Assembly (NCBI GenBank): GCA_026122225.1
Contig: JANEZZ010002699.1
Location: 310,001 to 374,000, forward strand
Reading direction: 5' to 3'
Length of the DNA stretch: 64,000 bases
From: Heloderma charlesbogerti
Lineage: Eukaryota; Chordata; Lepidosauria; Squamata; Helodermatidae
Shown: positions 9,701 to 21,700 of the stretch, in pieces
Numbering within the stretch: position 1 is the stretch's first letter
How the letters are laid out: every line of letters begins with the position of its first letter
Notes under the pieces: generated by a model
Database searches by the model: none
What the model was told of the DNA's origin: nothing
Seen by the model: only the letters and a program-made list of their open reading frames with translations
Translations under genes and position numbers: made by a program

Positions 9701-12700
9701 CCCGAAGTTCAGGTGAGGGGGGGAGGCGCCCCGCCTCGCCCGGCCGAAATTCAGGCCTGGGGGGGGAGGCGCCCCATCCCTCTCCGGCGAAATTCAGGCC
9801 GGGGAGGAGTGCCCTGTAGCCCCGGCCGTGAAAAAAAAAGTAAAAAACCCCCAAAAAACACACACCCATGATAGGCTACGTAACGATTTGCGTAGCCTAT
9901 CACGGCTAGATTTCCAAAGTCAGCCATGATAGGCTACGTAAATCGTCACGTAGCCTATCACAGGTGACTTTGGAAAAAAAAAAAGCTATTTGTGTTGCCC
10001 TTATTTTCGCCGTAGTCTACGTAAATCTTTACGTAGACTAGACGTGCCAAAATAAGGAACGCAAATGGCGGCTCCCATAGGGCACCACCATTTGCGTACG
10101 TGCTTTTTTTTCCCCCCAAAGTCACCCGTGATAGGCTATGTGATGATTTACGTAGCCTATCACGGCTGACTTTGGAAATCTAGCCGTGATAGGCTACGTA
10201 AATCGTCACGTAGCCTATCACGGGTGTGTGTGTATGTTTTTTTACTGTACTTTTTTATTTTGTAATGGCAGCAGCGGCAGACGGTCGGGAGACCAGCCGC
10301 CGCCCCCGCCCCCAATGAAACACCGCTGAAACGCCGCCGGGACCCGCCGCCGAGAGGGACATTCGCTGAAGGTAAGTCCCATCCCGGGGGGGGGGGGCGG
10401 GGGGCAGGCGGAGAATTTCCCCAACACTTTCGGGGGGCCGAATGCGTCGGCACTCGGCCTCCCGAAGATTCATGGAGAAATTCTCCGCCATCCCTACACA
10501 AGCCACATGATGACACAAGGTGTTCCTAAGCAGGGATGGGCAAGGAGCAGCCTATGGGCCATATACGTCTCCCCTGGCAATTGTTGCGGATACCTACATG
10601 GTTGTTAAAATTGGGCTATGGAAAGTGTGCCAATCAGTTGTTGGGCGGGCTGAGGGGAGCCCAGTTCTACATGTTCTCTCCCTGCACAACGTGTTCCCAG
10701 CACTCTGGGATTTAGGTCCTGTGGCCATACGTGGTGGTATCGGTGGGGTGCAGCCACTCCACCATTCGAGGGATGGCAGTGTACCCACCAGACCCATGAA
10801 GTTGCCCACCCTTGAACTAAAAGCATGGACCTGCTATCAATTCTTCTCATGTTGCCCCTTCTTCACTGTGATTCCTGAGAAAGGATCCAGTGTACTTCCA
10901 AAACAGTATCTGGAACACTCTTGGGAGGGGAGCTTACCTCTTCCCCTTCTGGTGAGCTAACTCATGGCAGGGAGCAGGATTAACCTCTATCTTGTGGTGT
11001 CCTCAAGTGCACTGCTCTATGGTACTTGGAATAACTGGCAGGTTTCCATTCACTCCTATGGGGAAAAGAAAAGCATTGCCTTCGGGGTTCGGTTTTCATA
11101 TGGGGTAGATTTGCTTGTGTCTCCTGTCCCCACACTGTCAAGAACCCCATTGTAGGGATGTCAGAGAATTTCTCCATGAATCTCCAGGAGGCAGAATGCC
11201 AATGCATTTGGCGCCCCGAAATTGGTGGAGAAACGGTCCGCCACGCCCCCGCCACCCCTCGGGTGGGACTTACCTTGCGTGAATGTCCCTGGTGGTGGCA
11301 GCGGCTCCCGGCGGCGGTTTGGTGGTGGTGCAGCGGCGTCAGCGGCCGGTCTTCCGACCGGCTGCTGCTGCCGCCATTTCCAAGTAAAACAACAACAACA
11401 ACAACAAACGTGATAGGCTACGTAAAGATTTACGTAGTCTATCACAGCTAGATTTTCAAAAAACATCGTGATAGTCTACGTAAATGTTTATGTAGCCTAT
11501 CACGGCTGACTTTGAGGGAAAAAAAAAGAGCGTACGCAAATGGTGGTGCCCATGGGTGCCACCATTTGCGTATGAGCTTTTTTTTTCTTCAAAGTCAGCC
11601 GTGATAGGCTATGTAAACATTTATGTAGCCTATCATGGCTGACTGCAGGCCAGGGACGCAAACGGCGGCAGCTACAGCCGCCGCCATTTGCGTCCCGGCA
11701 GGAGAAGAGCTTTTGTGGCCAGAGAGGCGGGGTACTCCCCCCCGGCCAGAATTTTGGCGGGGAGGGATGGGGCGCCTCCATCCCAGCCAGAATTTCGGCG
11801 GGGAGGGATGGGGCGCCTCCATCCCACCCAGAATTTCAGGGGGAGGGACGGAGCACCTCCCCCCCATCACGAAGCAAGCTTCCGGATCAGGTAAGTGACT
11901 TTCATCCATCCCTACCCCATTGTACCTCCTTGAGGAAATCACACAAAGAATGGAAGCACCACAAAGTATCCTTCGGATATTTTAGAACTCCACCCCCATT
12001 TTTGTTAGAGATTAATGATTTCAGGTTAATAAAAATCTGATCTCATCCTGAAAACAAATCAGTGCAAACTACCAGTTTCTTCCTGCCCTCACTAGATCAG
12101 TTATGGTGTTGCTAGTCATGTTCTGAATGATAGAAGTCAGTTCCCTTTCATCCACCGGATGGGCCCAAGGGAAGAAACCCAGTACCAGGGGATTGTCCAA
12201 CTGCTCCTGTTTTTTGGATGGACATGGATCGGTCTCTTTGCTCCAGGCAATGACAATGGAGACAGGTTCATGAGAGCCATGACACCTCTGTTGTCCAGGA
12301 GTGGAATTTGCGTTGCTTTCTCACAAAGACTACACATAAGAATCAGACATGAGAGTAAATTATCTGTTGTGTGGAGACAAGTTAATGTAGTTGTATTCTA
12401 TGCAGATTCTCAATATGTATTTCAACCAGTTATCAATATGCAAAGAATGCTTGAAAAGAAAGAAAATGGAGCAAAAGTCTGGATCACAACAACTTTTCCA
12501 GACATTGACTTCAACCTGTTTGTTGGTCATCGTGATTTCAAGTTCATCCATGGTTCTTGGACCTTCAAAGTGAATACACAAAAAAGGACAAAACATAATT
12601 ACTATCAGCCGTTTACCTCTCCTCTGCGTCTGTTTTGGGATGAATCCTTTGATTGTTTATCTTCAGACCATGCATTTTCCAAGAGAAGCTGGAAAAGATG

Positions 12701-15700
12701 CACAGAGAAAGAGAAACTGAGGACTCTGCCGCTGGAGGAGGTTGAGAGGGCCCTGTCCCAAGACAGCTTCAGTACCTACAACAGTGTTCAAGCAGTGGCC
12801 CATGCTTTAAATGCTGCATATTTATCCCAATCAAAGCAGATGATGGTGGGTGGATGGGACAGTCTGAAACATCAAAAGCTGCAGCCATGGCAGGTATTGC
12901 ATTTTTATTTCGCAACTCCACCATCTTGGTGAAAGACTCAGTGTGGAGATGTAATTTGCTCATAATCATTCCTAGTGCATTAGGGAGTGGTTTCTGTATC
13001 TGAGAGATAGCTTGTATCCTGCTCTGACAGGCTGCATTCTGTATGTAGGACCAGGCTCATAGTCTGTGGCACTCCTAGATCCATTGTTGTTGCTGGAGTT
13101 CTCAGTGACCTCAGTTGCTCGTGGTGCCTTTTACAGCTTTGTCTGCTTTTCCAGCTGCAGCCACTCCTAGATGGGTACAGCTTGGCCACAGTGGTACCGA
13201 TATCGGTGACTTCAAATCTGGGCTACCAGCTCTATGTGAGGATACCCCTGAGACCAGTCCAGAAGGTACAGGCAGTGCAGAGTGTGACTGCCTGACTGTT
13301 GTCTTGCCGCTTAACAAGATCAGCCTCGGATGGCCTTCTCTCTGTCCAATCAGCCAGGACAGCTAGACTGGTGGGGATGAGGGAGAGGGCCTTTTCTGTG
13401 GTGGCCCCCACTCTGTGGAACTCCCTCCCTAGGGAACTCCGTCATGCCCCCTCTTTAATGAGCTTCCGTCGTGCATTAAAAACGTGGTTGTTCAGGCAGG
13501 CATTTGGGGTGGGTTAGGGTATTTTAGAAATGTTTTTATGGTAGAATTTTATTGTTTTAAACTGTTTTATTGTATGTTGTACATCGCCCAGAGTGGCTGG
13601 GTGACCAGCCAGATGGGCGATTAATAAATTTAATAATAAATAAATTTAGTAATAAATAATATTGTCATGTGCCACTCCTTAGCAGCATGTAACCCTTCTG
13701 CTGAAAGCACTGCACTCGTGCCTATTTGATACCAGGCCTGGATTGAGGTTTGATGAAGGTCTGTAAAGCCAAGAACAACTTGGGACCAGGACACTTGAGG
13801 ACATGCCTTCTTCCTCATCATCCTGCTCGATCACTGCTGTCTTAGGCAGAGGCCCTCCAGAGGGGCCCACTTGGGTTGGGTATCTGCTTGGATACCACCA
13901 GGAGGAGGGCCTTTGAGTGTGTTGTCTCCCAGCTGGAGGAATTGCCTTCCAACTATCAGGCATACTCGACACTGCTTTGTTTTCAGCAGTTGCTGAACAC
14001 TTTCGCTTGGAAAAAAGGAGGGCAAGGGGAGACACGATAGAGGTCTACAAAATTATGCATAGTTTGGTGCATGTGGATAGGGAGACATTTTTCTCCCTCT
14101 CTCAAAATGCTAGAACCCGGGGTCATGCTATGAAGCTGACTGGTGGGAGATTCAGGACAGAGAAAAGGAAGAACTTCTCTACACAGCACATGGTTAAACT
14201 ATGGAATTCGCTACCACAGCATGTAGTGATGGCCACCAATTTGGATGGCTTTAAAAGAGGTTTAGACACATTCCTGGAGGAAAAGGCTAATAATGGCTAC
14301 TAGTCTTGATGGCTACGTGCTGCCTCCAGTACCAGAGGCAGTGAGCCTGTTTGCACCAGTTTCTGGGGAACATGGGCGGGAGGGTGCTGTTGCGCTCATG
14401 CCCTTCTTGTTGGTTCCTGGTCATCAGCTGGTTGGCCAGTGTGTGAACAGAATGCTGGACTAGATGGATCCTTGGTCTGATCCATTATGGCTCTTCCTAT
14501 ATTCTTATGTTCCTATGTTTTCTTTTCAGGCAAGCATTTTGGGACAAATGAGCTTCTGCTCAGACCAGATGAGGACAGATCCAGCCTTCTTAGCTGAAGT
14601 TGGACACTCTTCCTCATCTCTCTCTCTCTCTCTGTTGGTCTGATTGCATAGCCTACCCTATTGAGGAAGGGGCCATCTATGCAGGGGTTGTCTCAGACAG
14701 GGGAGCTCTCTCTGGTTCTGTCTGTCCTTTCTTCCTCCTTGCTCATATAACCCTTGGGTCCGAAGACATGGCAGTGAGCCAGACCAGTTTGTTTGTTTGT
14801 TTATTTGTTTATTTATTTCTACACTACGAAGCTTTCTGGGTGGCTCACAAAAATTGAAACCACAAAGCACGGCATAGAACAATATCAAATATGAAAGCTT
14901 AAAACCACAATATAAAAGTACAACCAGAATAAAACCTAGATGCAATGCGGAGATTTAAATACACATTTAAAACACCAAAGCTAAAAGACTGGGAAGCTAA
15001 ATACTAAAAAACTGGGAGAATAAAAAGGACTTCATGGAAGGAGTACAACGTAGGTGCCAGGCAAACTTCTCTCTGTAGCTCATTCAACAGCCTGGGTGCC
15101 ACAGCAGAAAAGGCCCTCTTCCTTGAAGCCCCTGCCTCACTTCCTTTGGCAGGGCTCACAGAGATGGACCGCTGAGGATGGTGTTCGGACCCAGGCAGGC
15201 ACATATGGGAGTAGGTGATCATTCAGATTACCTGGCCCCGAGACGTTAAGGGCTTTGAATGTTAATGTTGTTGTTGTTTATTCGGTCAGATGCTTCTGAC
15301 TCTTCGTGACTTCATGGACCAGCCCACGCCAGAGCTTCCTGTCAGCTGTCACCACCCCCAGCTCCCCCAAGGTTGAGTCCGTCACCTCCAGAATATCATC
15401 CATCCATCTTGCCCTTGGTCTTCCTTTTGCCTTCTACTTTCCCTAGCATCAGCATCTTCTCCAGGGAATCTTGTCTTCTCATGATGTGGCCAAAGTACTT
15501 CAGTTTTGTCTTTAATATCATGCCCTCAAGTGAGCAGTCTGGCTTTATTTCCTGGAGTATGGACTGGTTTGATCATCTTGCAGTCCAAGGCACTCCCTGA
15601 ATTTTCCTCCAGCACCACGGTTCAAAATCATCTATGTTCCTTCGCTCAGCCTTCCTTATGGTCTAGCTCTTGCAGCCATAGGTTACTACGGGGAAGACCA

Positions 15701-18700
15701 TTGATTTAACTATGTGGACCTTCATTGTCAGTGTGATGTCTCTGCTCTGGGTAGCTGCACAAAACACCACCCCCATGAGTTATTACCAAACAAGAGTATC
15801 TATTGACATTAATAAATAGCAATAGCAAAAGCAAAGAACTTTAGCATAGACAAAACAACTGTATCCCCAGTTCAAAAAACCTTCCCATTTTGTCCCAAGA
15901 TCTAGATGTGCCTTGGAGCATCTTTTTGCTTTACTCACAGGTAATCCAAAGAAGCAAGCTGTTCTTGGGTGGATATCTTTATTCCATTCATGTCAAGAGG
16001 CAAAAATTGAGTGTGTTACGGTAGATGGTGCTTGTGGTTTCGCTTGGTCCTCCAAAAAACCATCAACAAGAACCCTGAGTGCACTTCTGTATATTTTGGT
16101 CCAGTAAGTAGGATGGAAGCTGTAGTCCAAAATGTCTGGAGACACCAGGTTGGAGAAGGCAACCAGATTGGAGACCTGGTTGGAGAAGGTGGCGACCAGG
16201 TTTGAGAAGGTGCAGATTAATGACTCTGGACTTCCCCAAAATGCTGAGGGAGAAAGAGGAGACTCAAGAAGGTATCTCAGCTGTGACTGAAAAAAGGAGA
16301 CTGTCATCCACTCTGAGTTGAGATGGGACGTGCATTGGCCCCAGTTTGCAGAGGATTAGAGCTCAAAGTGAGAATGACTAAGATATTGAATCTGCTTCCA
16401 TGTTTTCTAAATGCTGTTTGTTTTCTCTCTTGTTCTAGTTTCACTCTTTCTTAAGAGAAGGATGGCTTTCTAATACTTCCATGGCAGGATTGTATTTGGA
16501 TGAGAATGGGGAGCTGGAACCTGACTTTGATATCGTGAATTGGGTGCTATCTTTCAATGATGAAAAGGGTAGAGTGAAAATTGGGAGTATACATCGACAG
16601 GCATTCACAGACATAAAGCTCACCATGAAACCAGAAGCCATTGTGCTGCCCAAGCATTTTAATGGGGTAGGGGAAATCATTTGTGTCACATTACTGATGT
16701 GTTAAATTCTAATACTATGTTGAATATTACATGTGAGACTTCCAATACAATTCTATGCACAACCACCTCATTTGAGCTGGCAAGGAGGGGCTGGTGGAGT
16801 AGATCTAAGAAGTGGTGAATGTGTCTTTGCATGATGGAGTGGTGCCTGCCACCTTGAAGGAGGTGTTGGTGTCCACCCTGAGAAAACCCTCCCTGGAGGT
16901 TTATATGAATAAACAAATACAGTGGATTTCTGTCTAGCCATGGGGGGGCAAAGCAGTGGAGAAGGCTGCTGGATGACACATAGGATGTGTCGTTCAAGCT
17001 TTTCTGCCTTCCCCTCCCTGGAATGCCTTGTTCTGGCTGCTCCATGCTCCTCTTGCGGGCATGGGGCTGTTCTACGTGAGGCAGTGCGAAAGGGGGGCAA
17101 GGCAGGCTCCTAGAATACCAGATACCCTGTGGCCATCTAGCTGCTGATTAGTGGCCATAGGATTACTCCCTAAACAAGTAAAATCAATACATCTAGATTT
17201 CAAAGGGGCTTCCAGATAAAGCTGTTATTTTGCAATTGCTGGGGGTGGCAACGGCCGACAGGAAGCTCTGGCGTGGGCTGGTCCATGCAGTCACGAAGAG
17301 GTGGAAGCAACTGAATGAATAAACAACAACAAAATTCCAGATAGCCTGTTTTGCTCACCCCCAAATTTCTGTGCCATGCACAATTTGTGCTAAGATCTCT
17401 CTAAGATCTGCTTGAACATTTTCAATGATGGATATATCAGTTGGCCTTAGGAATGTGCGAAAGTCACTTACCTTTTCGGAGGGTGACATCCGTGGTGGGG
17501 GGAGGGCGCTCCGTACCTCCCCCCAAAATTATTCCTGGCTGGCTCCACTCCATGGTGACTATACAGAGCCACCGGCTGGATGCATTCGCAGAGGCAGGTC
17601 TGTGGACGCAAATAGCAGCCGGCGTAGCAGCCACCATTTGCGTCCCTTCGCTGAGCGGTGATAGGCTATGTAAATATTTACATAGCGTATCACGGCAAAA
17701 GACAGGGACGCAAATGGCAGCAGCTATGGCGGCCGCTATTTGCGTTCCCACCTATTGCCATGATAGGCTATGTATATATTTACATAGCCTATCATTGCCA
17801 TTCGAAACGAGGCAAATGGCATCCGCCACCGCGGCCACCATTCGAGGAGCACTGGAATGGCCGACAAAGGTAGGCACCGTTCCGCACCCATTTCGTGGGG
17901 TGGTGGGATGGGTGTCTTCGTTCTGCCATGGATTCTGGGGAGCTGAATGCTCTGGCATCCGGCCTCCCTGGAATACATGGCGAAATTCTCCAACATCCCT
18001 AGCTGGCCTTCCGTCAGGTTACAGAAGGTATAGCAAGCTTTTGCCAGTCTAGAAGCAGCCAAGACAATAGTCTGTTTGTGTGCCTTCCAGGACAGATCCT
18101 GGGAGAAATGTATACCCAAATACTTGAATGATGAGCATTGTGCATAACAATGATTATTAAGGGACAATTTATGTCTTTGGGGTCTTTTGGCAAACGCCAT
18201 AATTGTAATTTTATCATAATTAATTTTAAGACATTCAGTTCTACAAGAAGTTCCCAGCTTTTTCAATAAGATAAAAATCCCTTTCTGTGTAAGGATAACA
18301 AGACCATATCATCTGCATATAAGAGGATAGAGTTCTTACATAGTCCTACAGACAGGGCGGGGGGGGGGGAGGAGGGGGAAGAGAGGTCATCCACAGTATT
18401 ATTAATGTAGAAACTGAATTAAAAAGGTGCTAACAAGCACCCCCGTCTTACCCCTCAGAGAGCTGTGATCTTTTCAGATAAAGTACCCAGAGAGTCTGTG
18501 TGTACCTGCATACTAGTATGGGTATAAAGCTGTTGAATTAAAATGAGAAGTCTCCTGTCAATATTGGTGGCCTGCAATTTATCCCATAGTCTGGTCCTCT
18601 TTACCAAATTGAATGCTAATGAAAGTGGTAAACATAGATTTTGAGGGCTCATGGACCAACTTCTGAATTAGATGCTGCAAATGAAAACACTGATCTATTG

Positions 18701-21700
18701 TTCTGACTCCTGTCCTAAAGCCAGCTTGTTCAGGATGGATTATCTGATTGATTTCTGCCCAATCTAATAACCTATTTAGTAGTAATCTCAAGTTTAGAAG
18801 CAATGCCTAATGAACTAATAGGTCTATAATTACCGGACCTTGTTTTGTCACATTTTTTTAAAAAGGGGAACACAATACTGTTTTTCAATCCCTGGGGCAT
18901 CCAACCTGAACAGTTAATAAATGAGAATAACCTTGCTAGAATAGTTGCCCACTGATCAGAGTTTGCTTTAAATAATTCTGGTGGTATCACATCCTCACCT
19001 GGGGCATTACCACTGGTCAGAAACCACTTGGTTTCTTCAGTTGTTACAGGGGTCAATTGTGGAGTATCTTTCAAAGTTTGTAGCTTCTCCTCTACATGAG
19101 ATCTCAGCTCTTCTAACTCCCCAAAGACAACTTGAAAAGGATCAACCCATACAAGAGGCGAAATTTGGGCTTCAGAGATCATTCGTACTTCTCTGAGACA
19201 TGATGAAACCGTCTCCCCAAGCATGTGTTCTTTTTTCTGGAGACAAGCCAATCCCAGTTCTTGCCGTAGATACTTAGTGTATTTCAACTTCTTTGTTTTT
19301 AGAAGATTTTTATATAGACATTGCTTCTTAGTAATAGCCCAAACTGCTTGTTAGGTTTAAAAAGAAGGCAAGATATTCCAAAACCAAACTAGTTCTTTCC
19401 TCACGTTCCTACACTCATGGTCAAACCAGGAGGCTTCAGAAATAAAGCTGTTTCTAGGTCTGAACGTTTTTAACCAAAGAGGGGTTCAAGCTATTTATAA
19501 TACTAATCTAAGCATTTCCAATGTCTCCATTGTGCTTTTCTTGTAATGCTCTAAGCTGGATAAGATGTAGGTTATTTAGAAGTTGATGGGTTTCTTCTAG
19601 TCCCCAAAGCTCAGACTATTTGAGTCTCCTTTTCCCATTCTCAAGCCATCCAAGATGCCTTGAGAATTAAACCTTGGTGGGGTTTAATCCACACTTTGTT
19701 TAACAGAGATAAGATTCTGACTTAGATTCCTGCATTGAGCAGGGGGTTGGACTCGATGGCCTTGTAGGCCCCTTCCAACCCTATGATTCTATGATTCTAT
19801 GATTCTATGATTCTATGATTCTATGATTCTATGATTCTATGATTCTATGATTCTATGATTCTATGATTAATGGCAAGTGATCGCTCTCAGCTTGCTCCTT
19901 AATTTGAAACTTCGCCACATGGGGCAATAATGTAGTAGGCATTAGTTTACCACACTCCCACCTCTAGAGTTCAAAAATGTAAAGTATCCATCAGATTTAT
20001 CAAGTTACGTTCCACGTACACCCATTAACGGATGTTTATAGAAAACCTGCAGTAGTTCCAGACCACTAGCGTTTCAGGTCTCATCCAGTGAGCAACAGCC
20101 CAGTGGAAAAATATCCTCCATGTACGTGGAAATCTGACTGCCTTCAGATATTAATCCTACACCTATACGAGGATTACAATATCCACATATTAGATCAGTG
20201 CCAGGGTAGCATAATAAGATAGTTTCCAGAAGACTGTCTAGACTATTCCATAATGACAGCTCTGCTGGAGGAAAGTGAAGTTTTCTACAAACTATCTTTC
20301 TGCCCTTCCTATTGTGAATAATCAAAGTCCGGATGTATTGACATGTTTTATTGCTGCTGTTTGTAAGTTCTGTCATTCTAGGACTGTATTTGAGTTTACT
20401 TTGATATTATACCTTGCATCTTTCTATACAGTGTCTTCAGCACATGTGTAGAAAGAGTAGGATATGATGGTTGAAACAAACAAACAAAAAAGTTTTCCCT
20501 GCCATGGTGTTGTGCAAAAATAGTACAAAAAAACAAACACAACCCCCCCACCCCTAGGGAGACACTGAACAAAGGCTTGAGGTCACTTTGAGTCACTAGG
20601 ACTACAGAGTCTGTTGGGTCCTTTCAAAACTCCATGATTCATTTCCAGAGAGAAAAATACATCTTTTTTTCTTTGTGCTGCTTCTCTTTATTGCTAGACT
20701 ATGCCTCGTTCCAGGTGCGTCAAGAGCTGCCGCCCTGGATATGCCAAAGTGATTCAGGAAGGAAAGCAACCTTGCTGCTATGCTTGTACTCCATGTGCGG
20801 AAGGGACAATCTCCATTCAAGAAGGTGGGTGAACTCAGAGGTGTGGGCCTTCTCTGGGGCAGATACTTACGTCAGCCAGCACTTTCCCCTTGTTGTTGTT
20901 GTTGTTCAGTCGTTCAGTCGTGTCCGACTCTTCGTGACCCCATGGACCATAGCACGCCAGGCCTTCCTGTCCTGCGCTCTCTCCCGGAGCGTGCTCAAGT
21001 TCATATTCATTGCATCCGTGATGCTATCTAGCCATCTCATCCTCTGCTGTCCCCTTCTCCTTTTGCCTTCAGTCTTTCCCAGCATCAGGGTCTTTTCCAG
21101 AGAGTTTTCTCTTCACATTAGGTGGCCAAAATGCTTCAGCTTCAGCTTCAGTATCTGTCCTTCCAATGAGCACTCAGGGTTGATTTCCTTGAGGATGGAC
21201 TGATTTGACCTCCTTGCAGTCCAGGGGAGTCGTAAGAGTCTTCTCCAGCACCACAGTTTGAAAGCATCAATTCTTCGGCGCTCAGCCTTCCTTATAGTCC
21301 AGCTCTCACAGCCATACGTTGCTACCAGGAAAACCATAGCTTTGATTATATGAACCTTTGTCGGCAAGGTGATGTCTCTGCTTCTTACTATGCTGTCTAG
21401 GTTTGCCATAGCTTTCCTCCCAAGGAGCAAGCGTCTTTTAATTTCATGGCTACAGTCACCGTCTGCGGTGATCTTGGAGCCCAAGAAAGTAAAATCTGTC
21501 ACTGCTTCCATTTCTTCCCCTTCTATATGCCAGGAAGTGAGGGGGCCAGATGCCATGATCTTCGTTTTTTTAATGTTGAGTTTCAAACCAGCTTTTGCAC
21601 TCTCCTCTTTCACCCTCAACAAGAGGCTCTTCAGATCCTCTTCGCTTTCTGCCATTAGGGTGGTATCATCTGCATATCGGAGGTTGTTGATAATTCTCCC

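Noticed and set aside
9867..10224. CRISPR-like array from regularly repeated palindromes
   Set aside because: Repeats are dispersed in a transposon with 8 bp duplications, spacers are not unique, and the genome is vertebrate.
9645..11942. Proline/glycine-rich frames of 70-118 codons on both strands
   Set aside because: They lie inside the GC-rich palindromic elements, overlap on opposite strands and shift between copies. No protein is supported.
17441..18052. 203-codon frame covering element P3
   Set aside because: Translates hairpins and crosses the element boundary into LINE sequence; not conserved in other copies.
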